DNA from: Sva-07 sp963728195
GTDB lineage: Bacteria > Actinomycetota > Acidimicrobiia > Acidimicrobiales > Ilumatobacteraceae
Assembly: GCA_963728195.1 (NCBI GenBank)
Contig: CAVSIX010000011.1
Coordinates: 248,001 to 312,000, forward strand
Length of the DNA stretch: 64,000 nucleotides
Reading direction: 5' to 3'
In this document: positions 36,691 through 45,395 of the stretch, piece after piece
How positions within the stretch are numbered: the stretch's first letter is position 1
Layout: the number at the start of each line of letters is the position of its first letter
Position numbers and translations under genes: made by a program
Notes under the pieces: model-generated
Told to the model about the DNA's origin: nothing
The model's database searches: none
The model's input: only the letters and a program-made list of their open reading frames with translations

Positions 36691-37680
36691 GTGTTCGGGT
36701 CCCGCCTCGCCGTCGCCGTCGCCTGCGCGATTGCACCGATGGCGTTGGTCGCTGCGCCGACCCGAGCCGCCGGAACCGTCGACCGGATCGTCACGTTGGG
36801 AGATTCGTACAGCTCCGGCAGCGGTATCCACCGCAACGCATCGTCGTACGACGACCACGGCCCTGCGGCGCACTCGTTCGACCGCTCCACACGGCTGGGC
36901 TCCAGCGCCTGCCAGCGTGAACTCGACGAGACGCCGGGCCCGCGGCTGGCGTTGGAGCTCCGGGCGGACTCGGTCTTCGTGGCCTGTGCCGGCGCGGTCA
37001 TCGGCGAGATCGCGAACCAGGTCGAGGTGGCGGACATCCCCGGCGACGGGTCCGGGACGCTCGTCACGATGACGATCGGCGGCAACGACCTGCGGACCGA
37101 GCGCGGCGAGAACTGGCCGGATGCGCTGACGCGATGCATCACGTCGGTGCGCTGCCACCGGTCGTCCGGCAACCAGATGGCCAACCTCGGTGAGCTCCGC
37201 GAGGAACTCACGGCGATGTATCGGGCGATCGGCGAGGAGTATCCGGACATCACCGTGCGGGTCCTGGGCTATCCCCGGTTGATGCAGGGCAACGGCCGGT
37301 GTGACGGCGTCACGGGAATCAGTGGCGACGAGGCCGACTGGATCGACGACCAGGTCGACTCGCTGAACCACGAGATCGAGGTGGCCACGGCACGCGCCCG
37401 TGGCTGGAGCGGCGCCGACATCCGGTTCGTCGACGTCACCGACGAGTTCGACAACCACGGTGCCTGCCGGTTCTGGCAGCGCGACCGGTACGTCAACGAC
37501 GCCGTCTTCGGCGACACGTTGCGTCGCAGCCAGCTCGCCGACGGAACGATCCGCGAGCACTGGACCGACGGACCACTCAACGTCTCGACCGCCTCGTTCC
37601 ACCCGAGTTCGAAGGGCTACGACGCCTTCCTGGTCGCCTTCCGCTCGAGCCTCCCGACGGCTCTGCGCCCCACGCACTGA
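36691..37680 (+). CDS. Secreted SGNH/GDSL hydrolase
   Basis: This 329-residue protein starts at GTG 36691 with a signal peptide (SRLAVAVACAIAPMALVAAPTRAAG). Block I is VTLGDSYSSGSG with the catalytic Ser; block III is TIGGND with the oxyanion Asn; block V is SFHPSSKGYDAF with the catalytic His and the preceding Asp/Asn context. Several Cys (SACQRE, FVACAG, CITSVRC) may form disulfides, as in actinobacterial secreted lipases/esterases. The substrate is not known. Its 3' side is followed by tandem palindromes. Confidence 0.85.
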   Translation: MFGSRLAVAVACAIAPMALVAAPTRAAGTVDRIVTLGDSYSSGSGIHRNASSYDDHGPAAHSFDRSTRLGSSACQRELDETPGPRLALELRADSVFVACAGAVIGEIANQVEVADIPGDGSGTLVTMTIGGNDLRTERGENWPDALTRCITSVRCHRSSGNQMANLGELREELTAMYRAIGEEYPDITVRVLGYPRLMQGNGRCDGVTGISGDEADWIDDQVDSLNHEIEVATARARGWSGADIRFVDVTDEFDNHGACRFWQRDRYVNDAVFGDTLRRSQLADGTIREHWTDGPLNVSTASFHPSSKGYDAFLVAFRSSLPTALRPTH

Positions 37681-37699
37681 CCCCGCACGCCGCCCCTCC

Positions 37700-37800
37700 G
37701 ATGAGCGAAGCGCCCGGATACCGTCGGTTCGCTCATCGCCCGCAGGCGGGTTGCGCATGCGATGAGCGAAGCGACCACATGCCGGCGTTCGGCTCATCGC
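37700..37800. repeat. Two tandem copies of a ~40-bp palindromic unit
   Basis: Unit 1 runs GATGAGCGAA (37700-37709) to TTCGCTCATC (37728-37737). Unit 2 runs GCGATGAGCGAA (37759-37770) to TTCGGCTCATCGC (37788-37800). The outer arms and the GATGAGCGAAGCG prefix are shared; the loops differ. This is a REP/BIME-like arrangement lying between the SGNH gene and the TetR gene, which are on the same strand. It may terminate the upstream transcript or be a repetitive extragenic element. Confidence 0.7.
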
Positions 37801-37839
37801 AGTGGATGTCGGAGCGCAGGAAAGTGGGGCAGGACACGT

Positions 37840-37859
37840 CTGAGTGAGTGCTCACTCAG
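37840..37859. promoter_or_regulatory. Palindromic TetR-type operator
   Basis: CTGAGTGAGTGCTCACTCAG is a 20-bp palindrome (nine-base arms with a TG centre). It sits 14 bp before the ATG of the TetR gene at 37874. The TGAGTGAG-N2-CTCACTCA form is typical of autoregulated TetR-family operators. It also argues against the earlier GTG at 37844 as the start. Confidence 0.8.
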
Positions 37860-37873
37860 TTAGTGTCTCGCCG

Positions 37874-38473
37874 ATGCCGAGCGCTGCCACGACCACCACA
37901 CCGGGGAAACGGGCCGCAGCGCTGCCACCCGAGCAGCGGCGCGCAGCGATCATCGATGCGGTGCGTCCACTGCTCGCCGAATACGGCGAGTCGGTGACCA
38001 GCAAGCAGATCGCGTGCGCCGCCGGTATCGCCGAGGGCACGATCTTCCGGGTGTTCGCCGACAAGGACGAACTGCTCGACGCCACGCTCGACGCGGCGCT
38101 CGACCAGGGACCGTTCGAAGCGGCCTTGCGATCGATCGATCCCGACCTGGGCTTCGAGCAGCAGCTCGTCGAGGCGACCGAGCTGATCCAACGGCGCGTG
38201 GTCGACGTGTGGACCCTGCTCTCGCACCTCTCGCCCAAGCGCCACGACCACGTCCGCCGGCCGATGACCGACAGCCCCGCACTCGCCGCGATCTTCGCCG
38301 CCCATCACGATCGGCTGCGCGTCGAGCCGCCGGTCGCCGCCCGTCATCTCCGTGCCGTCACGCTCTCGCTCACCCACCCCATGATCGCCGGCGAAGCAGC
38401 GCTCGCAGCCGACATCGTCGACACGGTGCTCCACGGAATCGGACAAGGAATGGGGACGGGGACAACCGCATGA
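37874..38473 (+). CDS. TetR/AcrR-family transcriptional regulator
   Basis: This 199-residue protein has the N-terminal TetR HTH. The helix AIIDAVRPLLAEYG precedes SVTSKQIACAAGIAEGTIFRVFADKDELLDA, where the recognition helix is AGIAEGTIFRVF. The C-terminal ligand domain is variable. ATG 37874 is chosen because the earlier GTG lies in the operator palindrome. The TGA stop overlaps the ABC gene's ATG (ATGA), so the regulator and the two-subunit exporter form one operon. It is likely a self-repressor of the exporter, relieved by an exported compound (inference). Confidence 0.9.
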   Translation: MPSAATTTTPGKRAAALPPEQRRAAIIDAVRPLLAEYGESVTSKQIACAAGIAEGTIFRVFADKDELLDATLDAALDQGPFEAALRSIDPDLGFEQQLVEATELIQRRVVDVWTLLSHLSPKRHDHVRRPMTDSPALAAIFAAHHDRLRVEPPVAARHLRAVTLSLTHPMIAGEAALAADIVDTVLHGIGQGMGTGTTA

Positions 38474-40206
38474 AACTCTGGCAACTGCTCAAGAGTCACC
38501 TCGGGCCGTACCGGCGTCTCCTGACGCTCGTGGTCGTGCTGCAGGCGGTGCAGACCTTCGCCGCACTCACGTTGCCGACGATCAACGCACTGCTGATCGA
38601 CAACGGCGTGCTGCAGGGCGACAACGACTACATCTTGACGATGGGTGCCGTGATGCTCGGCTTCACGATCGTGCAGATCGTGTTCGCCTCGGCGGCCGTC
38701 TGGTACGCCTCGCAGGCGGCGATGGGTTTCGGACGCGACATCCGCCGAGATCTGTTCCACACGGTCACCGGCTACTCGGCTCGCGAGGTCGGCCAGTTCG
38801 GTGCACCGTCACTGATCACCCGCACCACCAACGACGTGCAGCAGATCCAGATGCTGGTCGTGATGGCGGTGACGATGATGATCACGGCACCGCTGAACCT
38901 GGTCATCGGGATCTTCTTCGCGGTGCGCGAGGACGTCGGGCTGTCGGTGATCATCCTGTTCGCGATCCCCGCCGCCGTGCTGTCGCTCGGCTCGATCGTG
39001 TACCGCATGGTGCCGTCGTTCCAGGCGATGCAGATGCGCATCGACCGCGTCAACCTGGTGCTGCGCGAGCAGATCGCGGGCATGCGCGTCGTGCGGGCGT
39101 TCGTGCGTGAACCGCAGGAGACCGCCCGCTTCGCGCAGGCCAACGACGAACTCACCCAGACCGCGTTGCGAGCCGGTCGGCTGATGGCGGCGACGTTCCC
39201 GACCGTGATGTTGATCATCAACATCTCGAGCGTCGCGGTGATCTGGATCGGCGGCAACCAGATCGGCGCCGGCGAGATGGAGATCGGTGCGATGGTCGCT
39301 TACCTCACCTATCTCATCCAGATCCTGTTCGCCGTCGTGATGGTGACGTTCATGGTGTCGATGATCCCGAGGGCGGCGGTTGCCGCCGAGCGTGTCGTCG
39401 AGGTGCTCGACACGCCCTCCACCGTGCGTCAGCCCGAGAATCCGATCACGCAGGTCGTCGAGCGAGGCACCCTCGAATTCCGCAACGTCGGCTTCGCCTA
39501 CCCGGGCGCCGAGCGGCCGGTGCTCTCGAACGTGTCGTTCCGCGTCGAGGCGGGCACGACGACGGCGATCATCGGCAGCACCGGCGCCGGCAAGACGACG
39601 CTGGTCAACCTCGTGTCGCGTCTCGCCGACGCCACCGAGGGCAGCGTCCTCGTCGACGGCGTCGACGTGCGCGAGCTCGACCTCGACCTGCTGTGGAGCA
39701 AGGTCGGCTACGTACCCCAGAAGCCGTTCCTGTTCTCCGGCACCGTGGCGTCGAACCTCCGGTACGGGCGTCCGAGCGCCGACGACGGTGAGCTCTGGGA
39801 GGCGCTGGACGTGGCGCAGGCGAGCGGCTTCGTGCAGGCGATGCCCGACGGTGTCGAGAGCCCGATCACCCAGGGAGGCAGCAACGTGTCGGGCGGCCAG
39901 CGCCAACGCCTCTGCATCGCTCGGGCACTCGTGGTGAAACCGGAGATCTACGTGTTCGACGACTCGTTCTCCGCACTGGACCTCGCCACGGATGCACGGC
40001 TGCGAGCAGCGCTGGCACCCCACACCGCGGATGCGGCCGTCCTGATCGTGGCGCAGCGGGTGTCGACGATCGTCGACGCCGATCAGATCCTCGTGCTCGA
40101 GGACGGCGAGATCATCGGGCGCGGCACCCACGACGAACTGCTCGAGACGTGCCCGACCTACATCGAGATCGTCGAATCGCAGATGGGCCAGGGGGCGGTC
40201 GCGTGA
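38470..40206 (+). CDS. ABC exporter half-transporter with degenerate Walker B (subunit 1)
   Basis: This 578-residue ABC1-type transporter has six N-terminal helices and a C-terminal nucleotide-binding domain. The latter has Walker A GSTGAGKTT, the Q-loop VPQKPFLFSG, the canonical signature VSGGQRQRL and Walker B YVFDDSFSALD. The residue after Walker B Asp is Asp rather than catalytic Glu, the usual mark of the degenerate NBD of a heterodimeric exporter. The ATG overlaps the TetR stop by four bases, and the next half-transporter overlaps by four more. The exported substrate is unknown; lipid or drug are both possible. Confidence 0.92.
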   Translation: MKLWQLLKSHLGPYRRLLTLVVVLQAVQTFAALTLPTINALLIDNGVLQGDNDYILTMGAVMLGFTIVQIVFASAAVWYASQAAMGFGRDIRRDLFHTVTGYSAREVGQFGAPSLITRTTNDVQQIQMLVVMAVTMMITAPLNLVIGIFFAVREDVGLSVIILFAIPAAVLSLGSIVYRMVPSFQAMQMRIDRVNLVLREQIAGMRVVRAFVREPQETARFAQANDELTQTALRAGRLMAATFPTVMLIINISSVAVIWIGGNQIGAGEMEIGAMVAYLTYLIQILFAVVMVTFMVSMIPRAAVAAERVVEVLDTPSTVRQPENPITQVVERGTLEFRNVGFAYPGAERPVLSNVSFRVEAGTTTAIIGSTGAGKTTLVNLVSRLADATEGSVLVDGVDVRELDLDLLWSKVGYVPQKPFLFSGTVASNLRYGRPSADDGELWEALDVAQASGFVQAMPDGVESPITQGGSNVSGGQRQRLCIARALVVKPEIYVFDDSFSALDLATDARLRAALAPHTADAAVLIVAQRVSTIVDADQILVLEDGEIIGRGTHDELLETCPTYIEIVESQMGQGAVA

Positions 40207-42110
40207 GCGCCAACGGATCGAACGGCGCCAACGGTGCGAACGGCGCGAACGGCAGCGACGACGACCGCAAGCTGCTCGCCACCGCCGGCACGCAGGCCCG
40301 GCGCGCGAGCTTCGGGCCCGGCGGCGGCGTCGGCATGCCGGCCGAACGCAGCGAGAACTTCGGCGTCACGATGCGGCGCCTGGGCGAGATCCTCGGCCGG
40401 GAGCGGATCCTGCTGATGGGCGTCGTGCTCGCGACGCTGATGAGCGTCTGTCTCGTCGTGATCGGCCCGCGCCTGCTCGGCGAGGCGACCAACATCATCG
40501 TCGCTGGATTCCAACGCCCCGGCGGCATCGACTTCGACGCGCTGCATCGCCAGCTGATCATCGTCGCTGGCGTGTACGTGGCGTCGTGGATCCTGTCGTA
40601 CTCGCAGTCGTACGTGCTCGCGGGCGTCGTGCAGCGCTCGATGTTCGCGCTGCGTGAAGCGGTGGAGCGCAAGCTCAACCACCTGCCGCTCAGCTACATC
40701 GACCGCCAACCGCGCGGCGACCTGTTGAGCCGGGTCACCAACGACATCGACAACCTGTCGCAGAGCCTCCAGCAGACGATCAGCCAGATCCTCACCTCAC
40801 TGCTCACGCTCGTCGGCGTGGCGATCATGATGATCACGATCTCGCCGCTGCTCGCTGCGGTCGCCCTGGTGACCGTGCCGGTGTCGGTGTTCCTGATGAA
40901 GCTGATCGGCGGAAAGGCGCGGCCGCGCTTCATGGCGCAGTGGCGTTACACCGGCGACCTCAACGCCCAGGCCGAGGAGGTGTTCACCGGCCATGCGATC
41001 GTGAAGAGCTTCGGACGTCAGCGCGAGGCAGAAGAGCGCTTCCGCAACGACAACGACCAGCTCTACGAGGCAAGCTTCAGCGCCCAGTTCATGGCCAACC
41101 TGATCCAGCCGGCGATCCTGTTCATGGGCAACATCCAGTACATCCTGATCGCCGTCGTCGGCGGCCTGCAGATCTCGTCGGGATCGCTGAGCATCGGCGA
41201 CATGCAGGCGATGATCCAGTACGCCCGCCAGTTCTCCCAGCCGCTGACGCACCTGGCGTCGATGGCCGCCACGTTCCAGTCCGGCATCGCATCACTCGAG
41301 CGGGTACTCGAACTGCTCGACGCCGACGAACAGTCGCCCGAGCAGGCGCTGTCGGCCGACCCGCCGGCGGTGAAGGGCCGCGTCGTCTTCGAGGACGTGC
41401 ACTTCTCGTACGACCCCGACAAGCCGCTGATCTCCGGGCTGAACGTGGTGGCCGAACCCGGCCAGACCGTGGCGATCGTCGGGCCGACCGGTGCGGGCAA
41501 GACGACGCTGGTCAACCTGATCATGCGGTTCTACGACCTCGACTCGGGCCGCATCACCCTCGACGGTCGCGACATCGCCAGCTTCCCGCGCAGCGAGCTG
41601 CGCTCCGACATCGGCATGGTGCTGCAGGACACGTGGTTGTTCGGCGGCACGATCCGTGACAATCTCCGCTACGGCAACCCCGACGCCACCGACGAGCAGA
41701 TCTTCGAGGCGGCCAGGGTCACCTACGTCGACCGGTTCGTGCATTCGCTGCCCGACGGCTACGACACGATGATCAACGACGAGGGCGACAACATCTCCAC
41801 CGGCGAGAAGCAGTTGATGACGATCGCCCGGGCGTTCCTCGACGACCCGTCGATCCTCATCCTCGACGAAGCGACGAGCTCGGTCGACACCCGCACCGAG
41901 GTCCTGATCCAGGAGGCGATGAATGCGCTGCGCAGGAACCGCACCAGCTTCGTGATCGCCCACCGCCTCTCCACCATCCGTGGGGCCGACGTGATCCTCG
42001 TGATGGAGGACGGCCGCATCGTCGAACAGGGCACCCACGATTCCTTGCTGGAGTCGCACGGCGCGTACTGGCGCCTGTACAACGCCCAGTTCGCCGGCCA
42101 GTCGACCTGA
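40203..42110 (+). CDS. ABC exporter half-transporter with intact Walker B (subunit 2)
   Basis: This 635-residue partner starts at GTG 40203 (GTGA overlap with subunit 1). It begins with an Asn-Gly-Ala repeat tail (SNGANGANGANG), then about 55 residues before the membrane helices. Its NBD has Walker A GPTGAGKTT, Walker B LILDEATSSVD with the catalytic Glu, and a non-standard signature ISTGEKQL. Subunit 1 has the standard signature but a defective Walker B. Heterodimer pairing thus gives one good site (this Walker B with subunit 1's signature) and one degenerate site. The Asn-rich N-terminus is disordered and probably cytoplasmic. Confidence 0.92.
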   Translation: MSANGSNGANGANGANGSDDDRKLLATAGTQARRASFGPGGGVGMPAERSENFGVTMRRLGEILGRERILLMGVVLATLMSVCLVVIGPRLLGEATNIIVAGFQRPGGIDFDALHRQLIIVAGVYVASWILSYSQSYVLAGVVQRSMFALREAVERKLNHLPLSYIDRQPRGDLLSRVTNDIDNLSQSLQQTISQILTSLLTLVGVAIMMITISPLLAAVALVTVPVSVFLMKLIGGKARPRFMAQWRYTGDLNAQAEEVFTGHAIVKSFGRQREAEERFRNDNDQLYEASFSAQFMANLIQPAILFMGNIQYILIAVVGGLQISSGSLSIGDMQAMIQYARQFSQPLTHLASMAATFQSGIASLERVLELLDADEQSPEQALSADPPAVKGRVVFEDVHFSYDPDKPLISGLNVVAEPGQTVAIVGPTGAGKTTLVNLIMRFYDLDSGRITLDGRDIASFPRSELRSDIGMVLQDTWLFGGTIRDNLRYGNPDATDEQIFEAARVTYVDRFVHSLPDGYDTMINDEGDNISTGEKQLMTIARAFLDDPSILILDEATSSVDTRTEVLIQEAMNALRRNRTSFVIAHRLSTIRGADVILVMEDGRIVEQGTHDSLLESHGAYWRLYNAQFAGQST

Positions 42111-42169
42111 CCGGGGCACTCGACGCTCGCGAACGTGTAGTGAGCAGCCGCGACGGGTAGGTCGGCGAC

Positions 42170-42664
42170 ATGATCGGACTTCGTGGACTGGCCCGCACCC
42201 TCCTCTCGGGAATCTTCGTGTTCGGCGGGATCAGTGCCTTCAGACGTTCGTCGACGCTCGCCGGGCGCGCAGCGAAGGTCGTCGAACCCGTCCAGGATTC
42301 GCTGCCGGGCTCGCCGTCGGCCGAACAGCTCGTGAAGGCGAACGCCGGCGTGCAGATCGTGGGTGGTGCGCTGTTCGCACTCGGGGTGGCGCCGCGCGTC
42401 CTGGCCATCGTGCTCGCCGGATCGCTGGTGCCGACCACACTCGCCGGACACCGGTTCTGGGAGATGGACGACGACGCCGACAAGGCGCAGCAACAGATCC
42501 ATGCGCTCAAGAATCTCGCCGTGATCGGCGGGCTGATCTTCGCCGCGCTCGACACCGGCGGTCGTCCGTCGGTCTTCTGGAGTGGACGCAAGGCGGTCGG
42601 TGGGCTGTCCGAGGCCGTTTCGACCGCCGGTCACTCGATCGCCGACCGTCTCCCCTCGTCCTGA
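42170..42664 (+). CDS. DoxX-like membrane protein
   Basis: This 164-residue protein has the DoxX pattern: an N-terminal helix (ARTLLSGIFVFGGISAF), a short loop, then VKANAGVQIVGGALFALG and LAIVLAGSLVPTTLAGHRFWE. A C-terminal helix (LKNLAVIGGLIFAALD) follows. DoxX proteins are small membrane proteins with mixed redox-related or unknown roles. The C-terminal tail past the last helix is polar. Its end overlaps the convergent WS/DGAT gene by 34 bp. Confidence 0.87.
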   Translation: MIGLRGLARTLLSGIFVFGGISAFRRSSTLAGRAAKVVEPVQDSLPGSPSAEQLVKANAGVQIVGGALFALGVAPRVLAIVLAGSLVPTTLAGHRFWEMDDDADKAQQQIHALKNLAVIGGLIFAALDTGGRPSVFWSGRKAVGGLSEAVSTAGHSIADRLPSS

Positions 42665-44049
42665 CTCCAGCCGAGTACGGCGAACTCGTGCTCGAGCGAG
42701 GCGGCGACGTCGCCGAGGTCGGCCATCACGTCGCGGTCTGCGGTGATGCCGAAATGGAGATGGTCGTCGTACGACACGACGGCGATCGTGAGGCCCTCGT
42801 TGTCGATCACCTCGACGTACGGGAACACCCGCTCGAAGCGTGCACCGCACAGGTAGAGCGGTACCGGTGGCCCGGGAATGTTCGTGATCACCAGGTTCAT
42901 CGGGATCGTCCGGCTGACGTAACGGGTCAGCGGACCGGCCAGTGGCGTGATCGCGTCGGCGAGGTCGAGGATCCGATGGGCGCCGTCGACGAGCCCCGAG
43001 CCCTTCAGCTCCGACGTCGATGCATGGATCCGTTCCAGGCGAACGACGGGATCGGGTTCGTCGACAGGAAGCTCGACGATGATCAGCGACACGAGGTTGC
43101 CGAGCGTGTCGCCGTGCTGTTCCTTGCCTCGCAGTGACACCGGCACCATCGCCTTGATCACACGGTGCTCGATGTCGTCGTCGCCGTGTTCGAGCAGGAA
43201 CGTACGCAACGCCCCGCTGCACGCAGCCAGCACCACGTCATTGATGCTGACGCCGTGTCGCTTGCGCACCGCCCGGACCCCGCTCAACGGCACCGACGCG
43301 GACACCCACCGGCGGTGCGCACTGACGGGCACGTTCCACGGCGCCGGCGGCGGCTGAGCGAGGAAGCTGGCAACGGTGCGACCGACGTTGGTGACCGCCT
43401 CGACGGCGGGCCGCGGGTCACGTGCGGTGTCGAACATCGTCCACGCGAGCTTGGCCGGCCGGGCCATCTGCTCGCGGACGGCTTCGGCGAGCAGCCCGTT
43501 CGGGCTCGGTGCCGGTCGCGGCGTCCAGTCGGCGACCGGCTCGTCGGCGGGCGGATCCGGCTCGAGATCGACCAGTGCGAGCGCCAGATCGACGTTCGCG
43601 ATGCCGTCGCCGAGCGCATGGTGGGTCTTGATGATCATCCCGATGTGGTCGCCTGCGAGCCCGTCGACGAACCACATCTCCCACAGCGGTCGGGCCCGGT
43701 CGAGCGGCAGCGACTGCAGGCGGCTCATCAGCACGGCGAGTTGGTCGTCGTCGCCGGGGCGGGGGAGTGCGGTGAGGCGCACGTGGTAGTCGATGTCGAA
43801 GCGTTCGTCGTCGACCCACACCGGCCGCGCCTGGCCGTAGGGCACCTCCATCACCTTCTGGCGCAGCCGTGGCACCCGGTGGATCCGCCGAGCGACGTGG
43901 TTGCGCAGGTCGTCGAAGCGCAGGCGTCCGTCCTCGTCGCGCAACGGTGTGCCGTCGAGGATCGACAGCGAGCCCACGTGCTGGGGCTCGTGAGGTGTCT
44001 CGATGCGCAGGAACACCGCGTCCGCCGCCGTCAGTCGTTCGTGGTCCAT
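42631..44049 (-). CDS. Second WS/DGAT acyltransferase
   Basis: This 472-residue WS/DGAT starts at ATG 44049 (MDHERLTAADAVFLRIE). The active-site motif is HHALGDG near residue 140. The C-terminal domain has SINDVVLAACSGALR, RGKEQHGDTLGN and NIPGPPVPLYLCGARF. It is more typical of the Tgs/AtfA type than the copy at 4708, whose motif is HHAVSDG. It probably makes triacylglycerol or wax esters from acyl-CoA at the membrane. It is not near other lipid genes and is convergent with DoxX. Confidence 0.92.
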   Translation of the reverse strand: MDHERLTAADAVFLRIETPHEPQHVGSLSILDGTPLRDEDGRLRFDDLRNHVARRIHRVPRLRQKVMEVPYGQARPVWVDDERFDIDYHVRLTALPRPGDDDQLAVLMSRLQSLPLDRARPLWEMWFVDGLAGDHIGMIIKTHHALGDGIANVDLALALVDLEPDPPADEPVADWTPRPAPSPNGLLAEAVREQMARPAKLAWTMFDTARDPRPAVEAVTNVGRTVASFLAQPPPAPWNVPVSAHRRWVSASVPLSGVRAVRKRHGVSINDVVLAACSGALRTFLLEHGDDDIEHRVIKAMVPVSLRGKEQHGDTLGNLVSLIIVELPVDEPDPVVRLERIHASTSELKGSGLVDGAHRILDLADAITPLAGPLTRYVSRTIPMNLVITNIPGPPVPLYLCGARFERVFPYVEVIDNEGLTIAVVSYDDHLHFGITADRDVMADLGDVAASLEHEFAVLGWSQDEGRRSAIE

Positions 44050-44125
44050 CCCGACCCCTTCCCATCGCTTCTCGGGCCAGTGTCGTCGGTGGCGGGGCTG
44101 GTAGGGCAGGGCCGAATGGCCGCGA

Positions 44126-45319
44126 TCAGGTGGTCGAGGCGATCTCGCCGGCGATGACCGTCGCGTGCAGGTTGCCGTCGTGGTCGACGACGACCAGGTC
44201 GGCGCGAGCACCGGCGCGGATCCGGCCCCGGTCGTCGAGCCCGAGCAGATCGGCGGGTGTCGTGGTGACGGTCGCGAGTGCGTCGGCCAACGAACACGGC
44301 GCCCACGCCATCAGGTTGCGTACGGCCTGATCGAGTGCGAGCGCACTGCCGGCGAGCACGCCGTCGGCGGTCCGCACGCCGGTCTCGTCGTGCACGACGT
44401 CGAATCCGCCGATCCGGAAGCGCCCGAACGGCGCGCCGAGAGCCGGCGACGCATCCGACACCAGCGACAGCCGCGCCGGACCGAGCGATCGCCACGCCAT
44501 CGCCACCGCCGTCGGATCGACGTGGATCCCGTCGCAGATCACACCGGCGACGACGGACGGGTCGGCCAACGTGGCCCCGATCGGGCCGGGCGACCGGTGC
44601 CCGAACGGTGCCATCGCGTTGAACAGGTGGGTCACGTACGACAGACCTGCGGCTCGTGCAGCCGCGAAGTCCGACGGCGCCATCGCCGTGTGGCCGGCCG
44701 ACACGACCACGCCGGCGGTGACCAGCCGTTCGATCACGTCGGTCGCCCGCTCGAGTTCGGGGGCGAGGGTCACCAATGTGACGGCGCCGGACGACGTCCA
44801 GGCCCCGACCTCCTCGAGCAGCGACGCCGGCTCGGCGGTGAAGCGCGGGACGTGGGCACCGAGATGGTGTCGGGAGATCATCGGGCCCTCGAAGTGCAGG
44901 CCGAGCGGCGTGGCCGTCCGCTGCCCGCCGACTCGATGCTGCGAATCTCCCGCGAGTGCCGTCATCTCGGCGATCGCCGCCGCTCGGGTGGTGGCGGGTG
45001 CGGTGACCACCGTCGGCAGGAACGACGTCACACCGAAGCGGGGAAGGGCGGCGGCGACGTCGAGGATCCGGTGCGGCTCGTTGGTGATGTCGACACCGGC
45101 GGCGCCGTTGCACTGCAGGTCGATGAACCCCGCCGCCATGACCCGGTCGCGGCAGTCGACGTCGTCGATCGAGCCGCCGCCGGCGCTCCCGTCGGTGACG
45201 ACCTCGGCGATCAGGCCGCCGTCGACCACGACGTCGGCACGCACCAGGTCGCCGTCGACCAGGACGTGGCCACCGCGGAAGCGGCGACGCTTCGAGCGGT
45301 CGCCGTCGGCACGTTCCAT
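44126..45319 (-). CDS. nagA: N-acetylglucosamine-6-phosphate deacetylase
   Basis: This 397-residue amidohydrolase has LQCNGAAGVDI, the NagA N-terminal motif near residue 70. HFEGPMIS (Glu metal ligand), AGHT, THLFNAM, DGIHV and the catalytic Asp in LVSDA follow. Near the C-terminus, TTTPADLLGLDDRG is typical. The reaction removes acetate from GlcNAc-6-P to give glucosamine-6-P. ATG 45319 gives MERADGDRSK. No nagB or PTS genes are in this window; a ROK-type regulator is encoded near 63.6 kb but is not linked. Confidence 0.93.
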   Translation of the reverse strand: MERADGDRSKRRRFRGGHVLVDGDLVRADVVVDGGLIAEVVTDGSAGGGSIDDVDCRDRVMAAGFIDLQCNGAAGVDITNEPHRILDVAAALPRFGVTSFLPTVVTAPATTRAAAIAEMTALAGDSQHRVGGQRTATPLGLHFEGPMISRHHLGAHVPRFTAEPASLLEEVGAWTSSGAVTLVTLAPELERATDVIERLVTAGVVVSAGHTAMAPSDFAAARAAGLSYVTHLFNAMAPFGHRSPGPIGATLADPSVVAGVICDGIHVDPTAVAMAWRSLGPARLSLVSDASPALGAPFGRFRIGGFDVVHDETGVRTADGVLAGSALALDQAVRNLMAWAPCSLADALATVTTTPADLLGLDDRGRIRAGARADLVVVDHDGNLHATVIAGEIASTT

Positions 45320-45395
45320 GGCTCGATCATCCCAGATGCCACGACGGCGGTCACATCTCGAACCGGCGGCCGGTGGATGCCGATAAGAAGTTGGT

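Noticed and set aside
37844..37873. Earlier GTG start for the TetR gene.
   Set aside because: It lies inside the palindromic operator, and the family N-terminus fits ATG 37874.
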